Source of the DNA: Melastoma dodecandrum
Taxonomy: Eukaryota; Streptophyta; Magnoliopsida; Myrtales; Melastomataceae
NCBI GenBank assembly: GCA_029817715.1
Contig: JARUPY010000069.1
Location: 1 to 64,000, forward strand
DNA: 64,000 nt
Reading direction: 5' to 3'
The position numbers were made by a program, and so were the translations under genes. How positions within the stretch are numbered: position 1 is the first letter of the stretch; every line of letters begins with the position of its first letter. Shown in pieces: positions 33,072 to 44,472 of this stretch. The notes beneath the pieces were generated by a model, which was not told the DNA's origin, made no database searches, and saw only the letters and a program-made list of their open reading frames with translations.

Positions 33072-33452
33072 TTATGCAGAGTTCCAAAAGAGATAATGTT
33101 TTTGGTACCACATAAGGAACCTACGATACTGGACATGGTATTTCAATTTGTTCAGGCATCGCATGCGAGGTTCATCATAAGGGTAAAGGTACCAATTTTT
33201 ATCTGGGTCGTCAGAACTATCATAGGCAAGATGTGCCTGGACCCTCTTAAGAACACACTTAATAGTCTTACGCTTTATGTAGTCATCTATCCACCGGATG
33301 TAGAATTGGATACGCTTAAGGTGGGTTGGACATCTCCAAGGAGGCTGTTCTCTTTCCCTGTTACTAAGACGAGTAATAAAATGGTTATAGAGTCTCCAAC
33401 AATTTGGGAAACGAGGTCTGCAGAGGTATCTTCTTCTAGACGGAGGTCTCAT
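33072..33452 (-). CDS. Conserved 126-codon basic ORF in leader copy 1
   Basis: This is the second intact copy of the leader ORF described at 30930-31310, of identical length, with substitutions such as C to Y, K to R, S to T, V to L and Y to F. Both copies keep the start, the stop and the frame. By contrast, the adjacent polyprotein is broken at several places. No function is assigned. Confidence 0.4.
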   Translation of the reverse strand: MRPPSRRRYLCRPRFPNCWRLYNHFITRLSNREREQPPWRCPTHLKRIQFYIRWIDDYIKRKTIKCVLKRVQAHLAYDSSDDPDKNWYLYPYDEPRMRCLNKLKYHVQYRRFLMWYQKHYLFWNSA

Positions 33453-33930
33453 CCTTTCCCACTGTCAAGCCACGACCGGTGCCTGGCAGCTCTCCTAGCT
33501 TAAGCGGCAAGTGGTCCTCAAGGGCGATTGTGGTCACTCGGATGTTACTTAGCTTAGAAGATAGACTCCTGCAGCAAACGCCTTTAACCAAAGAGTGTAA
33601 ACCTTATAACAAAGCTATTACTTGAGACTAGGAATTGAGAATAAGAAGAACACTTGGAATTCTTTGAGTATGAGATGACTAAGGAGCATAAGACAGATAA
33701 TAAATAAGACTAAACAAGACATAAGAGGATGATATCAAAACACATGAAGATGACTGAGGAAAGACTTAGAGAGATACACAGAGATGCATGAGTATCACCC
33801 TAAATGCAAGAATATCACCTAAATGGTGAAAATAGATAAGCATGAAGTTTTTGGGTTTATCGAAAGTGAGGGGATTCATGAGAGTTTGATTCCTAAGAGA
33901 CCACCACCCTGGATAACACCTTTGAGAAGC

Positions 33931-34925
33931 TTAGAAAGCCATGGATGAGTAAACACTAAGTTTCTTGTATTTCGCTCTCCGCGAATCGCTCTCTTGCAGG
34001 GTAAGATGAGCAATATCAAAAGGTCTAGATAGGAAATCTGCCACAACATTGTTTTTACCTTTGATATGCCTTACTATAAAAGAGTACTGGGAAAACCATT
34101 CTGATAGTCTGAGTAGCTGAGCGTTTGGGATCTTCTTCTGTCTGTTTGTCAGCATAGAAGTGAAAGAAGACATATCGCTTTCCACAATGAAATGATGTGC
34201 AACCAAATGGAATTCAAATTCTTTATCCCATATTTTACTGCCAAAATTTCCTTTATGGTTGAATGGTAATGCTCTTCAGCTTGATTGAACTTACCAGACT
34301 TGTATGCACAAATTCTTCGTTTTCCCTCTTTTTCCTCAAGCAAGATTGCTGCCCAAAATTGATCACTAGCATCTGTCTGCAAGATCCTTATTCCATCTGA
34401 AGGAATCTGCAAAGGAGGAAGTAGCTGTAATTGGGCCTTTAGATACCTTACTGCTTCTGTCTGGGCTTCTGTCCACGACTGAGATTCTTTCTTTAGTTGG
34501 GCTTCTAGCGGGCTGGTATACCTGCTGATATTAGGCACAAAATCTCTCAAGTAGTTAACAATACCCAAAAATTGTTGGATCTGTTTTGTGGTCAATTTGG
34601 AGTCCGGGAATTTCAATAGTTCTTGGGCTATATGAGTTCCTGGTTGATACTGTCCATCTGCAAGTGTCATTCCCAAGAATTCAATGCTGTTCTGAAATAG
34701 TTTCATTTTCCTTTCAGAGAGCATTATGCCATACTTTTGCACAAGTTTTGTAAATTGTTTTAGCAAAAGTTCATGTGATGTTCTGTTAGGACTGAATAAT
34801 AATATGTCATCAATGTATATCAAGGCAGAGTCCTGAATAGGCCAGAAAATTTTTGTCATGGCTTGTGGAAATAATGACGGGGCAGTCTTAAGTCCAAATG
34901 GTAATACCGTCCATTAGTAATGTCC
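33931..34925 (-). pseudogene. Caulimovirid-like RT C-terminal half and RNase H
   Basis: This contains the RT catalytic motif YIDDILLFS (about 34800) and the following thumb/connection (IEFLGMTLADGQY, QQFLGIVNYLRDFVPNISRY). RNase H follows (ILQTDASDQFWAAIL; EEHYHSTIKEILAVKYGI; LLRLSEWFSQYSFIVRHIKG, NVVADFLSRP). No integrase follows, which separates it from gypsy elements and fits Caulimoviridae. Breaks: an in-frame TAA and a frameshift at about 34890-34925 separate it from the upstream RT half, and another frame change lies near 34150-34210. The sequence then passes straight into leader copy 1. Confidence 0.85.
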
Positions 34926-36176
34926 TCATGGGATACAAAATCTTGTTTTCCATCTGTCCTCAGGGTGTATTCCAAGTTGCCAAAATCCACTTTTTAGATC
35001 AAACTTAGAGAATATTTTTGCCTTTGCAAGTGAAGCGAATAAGGCAGTTCCGTTTGGCAGAGGAAACTTATCATCTTGTAGGAAGTGATTTAGAGGCTGG
35101 TAGTTGATAACTAACCTCTTCTTGCCTCTGAGTTGTTCTGAGCGTTTATTGACATAGAACGCTTCACATGCCCATTGTGAGTTCGACTGCTCTATTAATC
35201 CATGTTGCATTAAAGAGAAACATTCTTCTCTAGCTAATTGAGCACTTTTAGGGTTCATACCTGAATGACTAGCTTTTGTAGGATTGATGTCCTCATTCTG
35301 CTTGAAGGGTAGTCTCACAAAGAACTCCTGATTTTTCCATAAGGGATGAGGGCATTTCTGCAAAAACTCAACATGATTTTCTGCAAAAGAAGAGCCAAAC
35401 AACTGTTTTGCCTTCTCTGCAGGCTCAATGGAAAACATTCGCATGAGTGTCGTGTATGGCTTAAAGTTTCCAAGATATTTGAGTCCTGTAGTCAAAATTG
35501 TTAGCTCAGGCAGCTGTTGCATCAAATTCCATCCTAACACTATATCTCGTCTTGGAAGATCAGTAGCAAATAAGGAAGCTCTAATAGTACAATGATGAAA
35601 GAGCATGATCTTCAGACTTTTAGTCTTATAGTGTGGTTGGAATAAATCACTAGATGCAGAGAGGAATGATTTCTTGTAGGGGACAAGAAACTCTTGTGGT
35701 ACGATTGCCGGGTTAATCATACTTTCTGCTGCACCTGTATCAATGAAAGCTATCGAAGTAACGGGTCTGTGGTATTTTGAGAAATATACATGCACCTTAA
35801 CATGTGGTGCCATTTGTGATGCTGCGATAAGTGGAATCTTATCCTTGTTGAGTGGCTGTGATTTCTCTTCTTGAGAACTTTGGTGATCATTGGATTGATC
35901 TTCTGCCACATTGGATTCTGATGAAGTTACCACTTTTGTTGGTAGGATAGGGAAGTTTTCCCTCATGGTGTCAGGATCAGGGTAAGCACTAATGGTGCAA
36001 ATTCTTCGATGATGTTCGTCTGAAGTATATTCGCTGTCTTCTGAGCTGTAATCTGTAAAATTTCCTTCAAGACAACAAATAGTTTGTGAAGAAGGTTCAT
36101 CATCCAAAGAGAAAACTGATTCCAAATCATTATCTCGTAAAGAGGATCCAGAGTATTTCTCTATCTGGGCAACCAA
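34926..36176 (-). pseudogene. Caulimovirid-like aspartic protease and RT N-terminal half
   Basis: This is a 416-codon open segment. The first part is acidic and serine-rich (DYSSEDSEYTSDEHH), trailing from the coat region. The retropepsin motif FIDTGAAESM is at about residues 143-152, with the second conserved block RRDIVLGWNLM about 65-70 residues later. RT starts at about residue 290 (REECFSLMQHGLIEQSNSQW) and includes KRLVINYQPLNHFLQDDKFPLP and FSKFDLKSGFWQL, the last holding the first catalytic Asp. It ends at a frame break at 34926. The protease-RT order matches plant pararetrovirus polyproteins. Confidence 0.85.
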
Positions 36177-37322
36177 TTTCTTCTGTCCTTTGGCACAGTT
36201 TCTCGCAAAGTGCCCTGACTTGTTACAAATGTAACATCTGGTTGATTTTCTCTGGGGAGCTCCTTTTCACTTGAAGCGTAGGAATCTTTTCCATTTTCTA
36301 GGAGGTCGTCGCTGTCTATCTGTGTTTCTGTCAAACCTGTCACGGTTTCCTTTGAACTTGCGGCGGCCTTTCCTTCTGAATTTTGGCCTAGAGGGTTGAG
36401 TTCCTGGAGCACAATTGCATAAGTCTTTAGGAGTACACTTAATCTTATACTTGTTTTTCTTGCTCCTGCAAACTTGGTCAAGGCGACTATCCTGTTTCAA
36501 GAAGCCTTGAATGATTTCTTTCCTCTGACATAATTCATTAACTCCCAAATGAATTTCCTGTTGTATCTGCCCAACTGTCAAGTCAGTGACTTTCAAATTC
36601 TTTTGGGTTAGGCTCTTTTCTACCATGGCAGATATGGATGAAGGTATGGATGACAGGAATACTGGTTTCAATGCATTGTCACATCCCAAATGAATAAACA
36701 AATGTAGTAATCTTTGATAATGTTTGTCTAGATCTCTGACCTGATATGAACAACACTTACGCTGGAAGAATTATGTTCTCTTATCTTCCAGAATATTGGT
36801 TGGGTTGCCAATGAATTGGGAGTGGAGGTAGTGCATGAATTCTTGTAATGGCATACCGACTAATTGCATCTGAATTTGCTCTGGAACCAGGTTCCACCAA
36901 ACTAATAAGTTTCCTATAAAACTTGAAGTTAGTTCTGTAAGAATATCTGCGCCGTCAAAAACAGTTAGTCTTTTGTGCAAACACCACGCATAGAAATCCT
37001 GTATGCGTTGTGACCATTTGGGATAGGAAATATCATCAAAAGTAAACTTTATGTTGTGGATTCCTCCAGTGTTTCTCGAAGCTGGTGGCTGTCTTTCTTC
37101 AGCCTCATCAAGATGCTCATCAGGTGGGTATTGATCCCGATCATTTCTATCAGCCATGTATATCTGAGGATGTTCCAATATCTCTGCGGAGTCCTCTGTG
37201 CTCTGTGTGCTGACTGTGGAGGTATCTTCTGACGTATAGTCCTCTGTGTCTGATGTAGCCTTTTCAGAAGATCTGTCTGATGCTATATGCTCAGAAGTCA
37301 TTAGGATTTGTGATGGTATCAA
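36177..37322 (-). pseudogene. Caulimovirid-like coat protein region with zinc knuckle
   Basis: An acidic, Ser/Thr-rich leader (about 37322-37170) precedes a capsid-like domain (YPKWSQRIQDFYAWCL, LVWWNLVPEQIQMQ). After a frame break at about 36770-36700, the capsid C-terminal half runs from 36701 (KVTDLTVGQIQQEIHLG) into a strongly basic stretch (RPKFRRKGRRKFKGNRDRFD). A CCHC knuckle CYICNKSGHFARNC follows at about 36195-36236, across another frame change near 36270. An acidic N-terminus, basic region and single CCHC knuckle before the protease are typical of Caulimoviridae coat proteins. Confidence 0.75.
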
Positions 37323-37490
37323 CTGAGGTGACTTCTCAAAGTAATCATCATTAAAAGGATCATGATTAGCTTTCAGAAGGAGTGGTTGAGGGAGTAGGAA
37401 TAGATGAAATTACCCAATTCCCAATGGGATAATCTGAAGATTTCCAGTTCCGTGGTTGGAGTGTGTTCTGTGATCGACTCCTATCTCGAA

Positions 37491-38681
37491 TCATGAGCTG
37501 TTGGGTGTGAGGAGTCTGACTGGATTCCAACTCTGGGCTAGAAGATCTTTGTCGTTCAAGAGGTTTTGAATTTCTACCTTCTTTTTTCCTTCTCTGATGT
37601 CTGCTTGCTGCTTATCCTTCTTCTGACGTTCTCGAATAGCATTCCTTATCTCGGCTGGGTCTTTCTTTCCAATCTGACCAAAAAGAGGTTGAAAGCTTTC
37701 GAGTACCTGTGCAGGGGGTACAAAACGTCTTCCAAAATCTAGGATGTCAATGGGATAAGAGCTTGATCCAATGTTTAATCCAAAACTGGTGTCAGTAGTC
37801 TGTGGTTTCCCAAAGTTTAGATCTGGCTTTTGAGTCATGTCTACCTGCTTGTCTTCTATCATCTTGATTTTTCTTTTAAGCATGGCAATTTCAGCCTCTG
37901 GGACTAACCTGAATTAAGAAGGAAAGTTTCCTTTTTCAAAATTGTCTAACATTATTTGTAATGTACGCAGAACTTGTTGAGTCTTATCCTGATGGGTGTC
38001 CATCTTTTCCGAAAGCCTTTGCTCTGTGCTTTGCAAATTTTCCTGCACACTATCAATCTTTCTGCAGATAGTATTTAAAGCTGAGTTTTGTGCTAAGGCA
38101 TTCTGACTTTGCCAATTCAGGACACATTCTGCAGTACTATTTCTCAAAGGATTGCCATTCTTATCTAGCTCTGTAGGAACGGGTATCTTTGAGCAGTAAC
38201 GAATATTGTCAATCGTTTGTTCATTCTGTGGAGGGAAATTGAGTTCACCTGGCCTACCCATCATCATGATTGCGGGTAGTGCTGCTGTAGGAGTCATTGT
38301 CTGAAATGCTTCTTGTGTACAGCTAGAAGGTGCTGGTTTTGTTTCCTTTTCCACTACTGGCTTGTCCGTTGGAATGACCTGTTCCAAAGGATTTTTCTTT
38401 TGCCATTTAAGAATAGGCTTGTAACAAGGTAATACCTTTGATGGTTGCTTTTTTGGTTTTGGCTTCTTGGCTTTCTCCATTAGCCATTGCCATTCTCCAT
38501 AATTTTCCTGTCTAGGAGAAGAAACCATAATCTCTGGAGCAACGTCTGGCTCATCATCATGATGGTCATTAGCCTGGTCATCATCATCGTCACTATCACT
38601 GTCAGAATCATAAAGATTTCTTAATGCTGACCTTTTCTTTCTATTTCTCCTGGGACACTCGTCCTCATTGTCACTGTAAAG
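37491..38681 (-). pseudogene. Caulimovirid-like polyprotein, central linker with acidic and coiled-coil parts
   Basis: On the minus strand an acidic run (DSDSDSDDDDDQAND, about 38580-38620) is followed by a Lys/Pro-rich segment. Next comes a heptad-patterned region with coiled-coil potential (ICRKIDSVQENLQSTEQRLSEK, about 37990-38070). Then comes a conserved-looking segment (DILDFGRRFVPPAQVLESFQPLFG) at about 37690-37770 with a charged KK-rich helix. A stop at about 37912 separates the two open parts. I cannot name a domain. By position it lies between the N-terminal region and coat protein, where related elements have poorly conserved sequence. Confidence 0.6.
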
Positions 38682-39105
38682 CTAATTCCCATTGAGGTAG
38701 TCATCTCTACATCCGCAAGTGGGTGACGTGCAGATATCCCAATAACAATGATCCGTATGGGGATCCCTGAAGTGATATGCCTCTCTTCCCTGGTCATCAA
38801 AAGAATGAATTATCGCATTCAATAAATCTGGCTTCTTACGTTTTGGAATAGGCTGAATCATGAACATGGTTGGGAATATTGAAGGTGTCGGAGCATCCTT
38901 CTCATGTGATCTATCAAATTTGATGGTGACGGTGCCATACTTCTCTTTGATGAACTTTGAGTCAGTTGACTGGATTGGTCGCACATGCTGCTAGAGCTGC
39001 TCATAGTTGGTGACCCATCTCTCTGGGAGTAGTTTGAGCAATTCTCCTCGAGTAATCTGTCTAGGAATATGCAAACATGTAGGAGTCTGTGAGCTATGGT
39101 AAACT
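38682..39105 (-). pseudogene. Caulimovirid-like polyprotein, N-terminal visible part
   Basis: This starts in PRQITRGELLKLLPERWVTNYEQL (about 39055-38995), which resembles a block I associate with plant caulimovirid-like polyproteins. After a single stop near 38990 it continues with TVTIKFDRSHEK. It ends in a Cys/His-rich patch (DHCYWDICTSPTCGCRDD) at about 38700-38750. No movement-protein domain is visible, so the 5' part of the viral coding region is missing. The junction to Athila sequence is at about 39105, in an A-rich stretch. Confidence 0.55.
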
Positions 39106-39171
39106 GAAATAAAAAATGAAATAAATAAAAAAATGCATAAATTAAACTGAAACGAAGTATTGGGTTGCCTC

Positions 39172-40480
39172 CTAATAAACGCTTGATTTAACATCGTCGG
39201 CTTGACGATTGACTTCGGTTAGGCGTCTTCCATCATTAGTGTCACCGGGTCCCGGTAAAAAATACCACCTAAGTAGGGCTTCACTCGAGAACTCCGTAAG
39301 GTAATACCTGGGTGATCTTGAATGGTCCGGACCAACGGGATTTAAGTATTCTTGGAAAGAACTTAAGACGTGAATTAAATAAAAGGACGAGCTGACCTGC
39401 AAAAAATTTGTGATCGACGATCATGCCACACTTTGGTTTTCTCTTTATAGATTCGGGCATTCTCATAAGCTTCTGAACGAAATTCTTTCATTTCATTTAG
39501 TTGCGTAAGCCTATGTTCTCCTGCTGCAGTTGGATCCATGTTGAGCTTTTGAATTGCCTTATACGCTTTATGCTCTTGTTCCACTGGCAGATGACATGCT
39601 TTTCCGAAGACCAACTTGTATGGCGATGTTCCAGTTGGGGTCTTGAATGCTGTCCGATATCCCCACAGAGCATCATCCAATTTGATCAACCAATCTTTCC
39701 TGTTAGTGCCCACCGTTTTTTCAGGATCCTCTTTATTTCTCTATTTGACACTTCCACTTGGCCACATGTCTGTGGATGGTACAGTAATACGATCTTCTGC
39801 TTGACTCCATACTTTCTCATGAGTGTAGTGAATTTTCCATTGCAAAAATGTGCTCCGCCGTCACTAATAATGGCCCTTGGTGCTCCAAAACGTGTGAAAA
39901 TCTATTTGAGAAACTTTAACACTGCACGAGCATCATTAGTTGGCAATGCAACCGCTTCAACCCATTTAGATACTAAAATGTATATATTCTTAAAAGTGTC
40001 AACAAAGGGACCCATGAAGTCTATTCCCCACACATCAAAGATTTTCACTTCTAATATGTTTTGTAAAGGCATCTCATCACGACGAGAAATGTTTCCCACA
40101 CGTTGGCAACGATCACAATGGGCAACAAAATTATGTGCATCTTTAAAGAGGGTGGGCCAAAAGAAACCTGACTGAAGAACTTTTGCTGCAGTTTTGTGAC
40201 AGACGAAGTGTTTACCATATGGAGCTACATGGCACTGCTCAAGAATCGGCATTATTTCCTCTTCAGGAACACACCGCCGAATGACCTGATCTGCACATTT
40301 CTTGAAAAGAAGAAGTTCATCCCATGTATAAAACTTAACTTCGTATACAAACCTCTTGCGTTGTTGACTTGTGATGTCCGAAGGAAGAACGTTCGCTACG
40401 ATGTAGTTTACATAGTCCGCGTACCACGGTGCGGCTGCGTCAACAATGAGTAGTTTGTTCATCTGAAAAAGAGTCATCAA
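39172..40480 (-). pseudogene. Athila integrase
   Basis: The HHCC zinc-binding part is readable (HVAPYGKHFVCHKTAAKVL, then HCDRCQRVGN) at about 40060-40240. The catalytic core follows: DVWGIDFMGPF, then [12 protein letters not shown], then the Glu block [12 protein letters not shown]. The C-terminal region (FPRILKSRWSGPFKITQVLPYGV) is at about 39281-39360. Stops and frame changes occur at about 39900, 39700 and 39470. After the end of integrase a GGGTTGCCTCC-type spacer leads to the caulimovirid junction at about 39105. Confidence 0.85.
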
Positions 40481-41257
40481 TCATTGTTGAATGTGCAGTC
40501 ACATTTCCCTCTTCAAATCTTGAAAAGTGATCTGCCACCTGGTTCTCATTCCCTTTCCTGTCCACAATAGTTAGGTCGAACTCTTGCAACAATAACACCC
40601 AACGAATTAATCTTGGTTTTGCGTCGGCTTTAGAAATTAAGTATCGTATAGCTACATGGTCAGTATGAACAACAACTGCAAATCCAATTAGATACGATCT
40701 AAACTTGTCAAAAGCAAACACAATTGCTAACATTTCTTTCTCTATTGTGGTGTAATTAACCTACGCTGAATCTAGTGTCTTGCTAGCTTAGTAGATTGAA
40801 TGAAAATGCTTATCCTTTTCTGCCCTAAGACAGCTCCTATGACTGTGTCACGAGCATCACACATAAGTTCAAACGGGAGAGTTCAATCAGGAGCTATGAT
40901 GATTGGGGCGGAGACTAACCTTCCTTTCAACTCAAGAAATGCTTTCATACACTTACTGTTAAACACAAAAGGTGCATCTTTCTCCAAGAGGTAACATAAG
41001 GGTCTGGTAATCTTGGAGAAATCTTTTATGAATCGCCTATAGAATCCAGCATGGCCCAAGAAGCTTCGTACACCCTTTACCGATGTTGGAGGTGGTAGTT
41101 TCTCGATTGTCTCCACTTTAGCCTTGTCAACTTCAATACCGCTATCAGAAATCCTTTGGCCAAGAACAATACCTTCTCGCACCATGAAATGACATTTTTC
41201 TCAATTTAAAATCAAATTTGTCTCTTCACAACGATTTAGGACAGCCTCAAGGTTATG
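40440..41257 (-). pseudogene. Athila RT C-terminus and RNase H
   Basis: RT thumb and connection: GIVLGQRISDSGIEVDKAKVETIEKL and SFLGHAGFYRRFIKDFSKI (40883-41185). RNase H: LPFELMCDARDTVIGAVLGQ, then [16 protein letters not shown] and [12 protein letters not shown] (40440-40733). The last part ends in [11 protein letters not shown], the usual RNase H C-terminus before integrase. There are two or more stops between the open pieces. Confidence 0.85.
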
Positions 41258-42306
41258 TCAACGGTTTTCAAAAGTTAATCCGAATACAGAAAAATCATCC
41301 TTAAATGCCTTAATGGTCTTCTCAATTATGTCAGAGAAGATTACTGTCATGCACCGCTGAAAAGTGGCAGGTGTGTTACAAAAACCAAATGCCATTCGAC
41401 GAAAAGCAAACGTACTGTAATGACAAGTGAATGTGGTCTTTTCCTGATCCTCTGGTGCAATTGCTATCTGGTTATAACCAGAATAACCATCAAGAAAACA
41501 ATAATAACTTTTACCTGCAAGTCGATCCAACATCTGATCAAGGGAAGTGGGAAGTGGTCCTTGCATGTGGCTGCATTGAGTTTCCGATAGTCCATGCATA
41601 CTCTCCAGCCCGTGGCTGTCCTTGTTGGGACGAGTTCGTTTTTGCTATTTTCAACAACCGTCATGCCTCCTTTCTTCGGCATACATTGTACTGGACTCAC
41701 CCCAGAACTATCAGAAATCGGATAAATAATACATGCATCAAGCCACTTAATAACTTCTTTTCTGACCACTTCCTTCATGTGCGGGTTTAGTCTTCGTTGT
41801 TGTTCAACTGTGGGCTTTTTGTCATTGTCCAACACGATCTTATGCATGCAAAGTGTTGGACTAATCCCCTTAATGTCCACGACTGTCCATCCAATGGTCG
41901 TCTTATGCTCTCGAAGCACTTGTAACAACATCTCCTCCTGTTTGTTAGTCAATAATGATGATATGATAACTGGAAGAGCGTTTTCCTTACCCAAGTAAGA
42001 ATATCTCAAATGCTCGGGCAACGGTTTTAGTTCTAAATTCGGAGGTTCTTCAATGGATGGCTTTGCTGTCGATGAAGGACGATCAAGAGGTTCCATGGAT
42101 GGCTTTGCTGTCGATGAAGGACGATCAAGAGGTTCCACCCTTTGGAATTGATGTATATATGCTACATCGCCTTTCCCAATTACTTCGTCATGTGGTGCAT
42201 TTTCATGCGGCTTCTCTTCCTCTAACTCCGACTCACAAGATTCTAGGAACGTCTCATAGGCGACTTCTTCAATTATGTCCACTGACTTTCCCCTTCTGGA
42301 CATCAA
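41258..42306 (-). pseudogene. Athila reverse transcriptase
   Basis: The N-terminal spacer holds two copies of a PLDRPSSTAKPS repeat (42057-42136). Then come the RT entry segment (ALPVIISSLLTNKQEEMLL, IKGISPTLCMHKI), the fingers/palm (KEVIKWLDACIIYPISDS, WRVCMDYRKLNAAT) and, after a frameshift at about 41500-41600, CFLDGYSGYNQIAIAPED and RRMAFGFCNTPATFQRCM. The catalytic box reads FKDDFSVFG, where F/Y-x-DD is expected, so both Asp residues remain. A stop at 41258 ends the open part. Confidence 0.9.
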
Positions 42307-42844
42307 TTAATGTTCTCCCCGTGGCTAGGAACGGTCGTCCTAGGATGATGGGGATGGGGATCTCACGATCTTTTTCGTAGTCCAATATCACGAAATCAGC
42401 CGGAAATATGTATTTGTCAACCTTCACCAAAACATCATCCACAATACATTTAGGATAAGTATAAGAATGATCGGCTAATTGTAGAGTAAGTGATGTAGAT
42501 CTTACCTCACCGATATTTAATTTCTCAAAAACAGAGAACGGCATTAAGTTGATACTCGCTCCTAGGTCACATAAGGCATGTTCGAAAAAATCCTTCCTAA
42601 TGTTACATGGGATGGTAAACTTACCGGGATCCATAAGCTTGGGAGGGAGTTTTCTTTGTAAAATTGTGCTGCATTCTTCTGTTAAGAAGATCATTTCATG
42701 AACACCATTCCTTTTCTTCGAGAGATTGTCCTTCATAAACTTTACGTAGCTCGGCATTTGCTCAAGAGCCTCCGCGAATGGGGTGTTAATTTGCAGCTTT
42801 TTGAAGACCTCAAAAAATTTTGTTAAATTGTTGCACGTCGACAT
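42269..42844 (-). pseudogene. Athila aspartic protease
   Basis: The protease follows gag in the same orientation. It has the Athila-style active site DLGASINLMPFSV (the Asp is kept; the usual Ser/Thr is Leu), then the flap-side region (SYTYPKCIVDDVLVKV) and the second conserved block PIILGRPFLATGR. The upstream part carries the typical gag-protease linker (FAEALEQMPSYVKFMKDNLSKK). This stretch is open over 191 codons and is one of the better preserved parts of the element. Confidence 0.85.
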
Positions 42845-44370
42845 GTTTTCTGAGTCTTTGTGGACAAGGAATTTTTGGAACTGTAGGAATAGGATTGGTA
42901 CATGCCGGTGTCATTGCAACGAGCTGCTCGGAGTCCTTTCTAGACTCTTCCTCACATACCTTATTTTGTCGTCTTTCACGAGCATGTTCCTTTTCAGCCT
43001 CTTGTCTCTCAAATGCTTCTTCAAGATCCTTTCCATTTTGTAGAGTGATAGCACTACAATTCTCCCGATTTTTTGGGTTGAGCTCCGTGTTGCTTGGTAA
43101 TGCACCATGCAGTCGCATGACCAAGGTTCCCGCGATTTGACCCATCTGCATCTCTAATTGCTTGATTGAAGTTGCATAGTCCTTTAACATCAGTTCTTGC
43201 TGCTTTCGTGTCTGCTTATGTTGTTTCCGGACTTCTTCATTGCTTGCAAGTACCTGTCTCAACAAATCCTCAACACTAAATTTGGGCTCAACTATGGGTT
43301 GTCGTATTGCAGTTGTAAAGCCAGGTGGTTGGCTTGTTTTTAACTGGCCTGGATCTTGATGGTCTTAGTTATTTCGCCAAGAAAAATTGGGGTGACTTTG
43401 CCATCCTGGATTGTACGTATTGGAGAATGGGTTGTTTCTGTTGTTTGCATGTACATAATTCACCTCCTCTGATTCTTGCATTTCCATAACCTGCAAATTA
43501 GTACGAACATTATTAGATGTCTGAGATGAGGGCGTAATGCAGCCATTTCTTTTGTAAGAGTTTCCAATTGAGCATTGTGAGCGGTTATGGCATCAAGTTG
43601 ATGATATCCTCCTCCTCTTGCTGGTGTTCTTCTCTGGCCATTAGTTGCCATTGCTTTGAACAATTCCAAAGCATCTTCTAGAGTTTTGTTCATTATTGTA
43701 CCCCCAGCAGCGGTGTCAATTGTTGATTTATGTTACTCCGCTAATTCAACATAGAAGCTTTGAACCAACATCCACTTAGGTATGTCGTGGTGGAGACATA
43801 AACTTTGTAACTCCTAGAATCTATCCCATGCTTCATACATAGATTCATTGGGTAGTTGGCGAAATGAGGTGATATCATTCCTTATTTTTACGGTCCTGCT
43901 CAGTGGGTAGTACTTGGACAAGAAATACTTTCTGAGATCATCCCACGAGTTGACTGATTCACCGAGCAGCGAATATAACCACGATCTGGCTTTATCCCGA
44001 AGTGCAAATGGAAATAGCCTCAACTTGATTGCTTCTGCCGATACTCCATTGTACCTGAAAGTTCCACATAAATCTTCAAAATATGTTAGATGTCAATGTG
44101 GATCCTCATTTATCAAACCACTAAAATTAGAATTTTCAATCTTGTGAATAATAAATGGCTTAATCTCAAACGTGTCTACTTGTATTTCTGGACGTAGGAA
44201 TCCTGCATGATTTTGTGGGTTGGTTGCGCATAATCCCACATCGTCCTTCTTTGTTGCGGATCCTCAACATTTAGAAGATTATTTGCGTTCGCCATTAATT
44301 TCTTTTGACTTCTTCTCAATATCCGAAAAGTTCGCTCAATCTCAGGGTCAAAAAGTAGCTCGTTTTCACT
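42810..44370 (-). pseudogene. Athila gag
   Basis: The N-terminus reads FDPEIERTFR (about 44335). Capsid blocks follow: FEIKPFIIHKIENSNFSGL, NEDPH, LRLFPFALRDKARSWLYSL, DDLRKYFLSKYYPLSRTVKIR, SFRQLPNESMYEAWDRF (43814-44160), then a C-terminal part with a poly-charged helix (RKQHKQTRKQQELML, 42810-43265). Several single stops interrupt it. There is no CCHC knuckle, as is usual in Athila gag. The primer site and LTR2 lie immediately upstream. Confidence 0.88.
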
Positions 44371-44472
44371 TCAACAGTGTCACATACACCTGCGAAATGT
44401 AAACGAAAATTAGTGACTAAATTTAGGAACTTGATAAATGTAAAAATATAACAAAATAAATTCTGGCATAAT

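Larger units (their letters stand above)
32690..33985 (-). repeat. Caulimovirid-like leader, copy 1
   Basis: This matches leader copy 2 from the GAGCGATTCGC sequence near the presumed transcription start (about 33985) through the primer site to about 32690. On the minus strand it directly follows the RNase H coding end. No TATA or enhancer lies between, so the promoter part is missing in this copy. Confidence 0.75.

Noticed and set aside
30535..33990. The two leader copies as ordinary LTRs of a gypsy element
   Set aside because: Primer sites follow both copies, one copy lacks a promoter, the adjoining pol has no integrase, and no TG...CA-bounded repeat with a target duplication was found.
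39501..40175. 224-codon plus-strand ORF
   Set aside because: It is the antisense shadow of the Athila integrase; the minus strand carries all integrase motifs.
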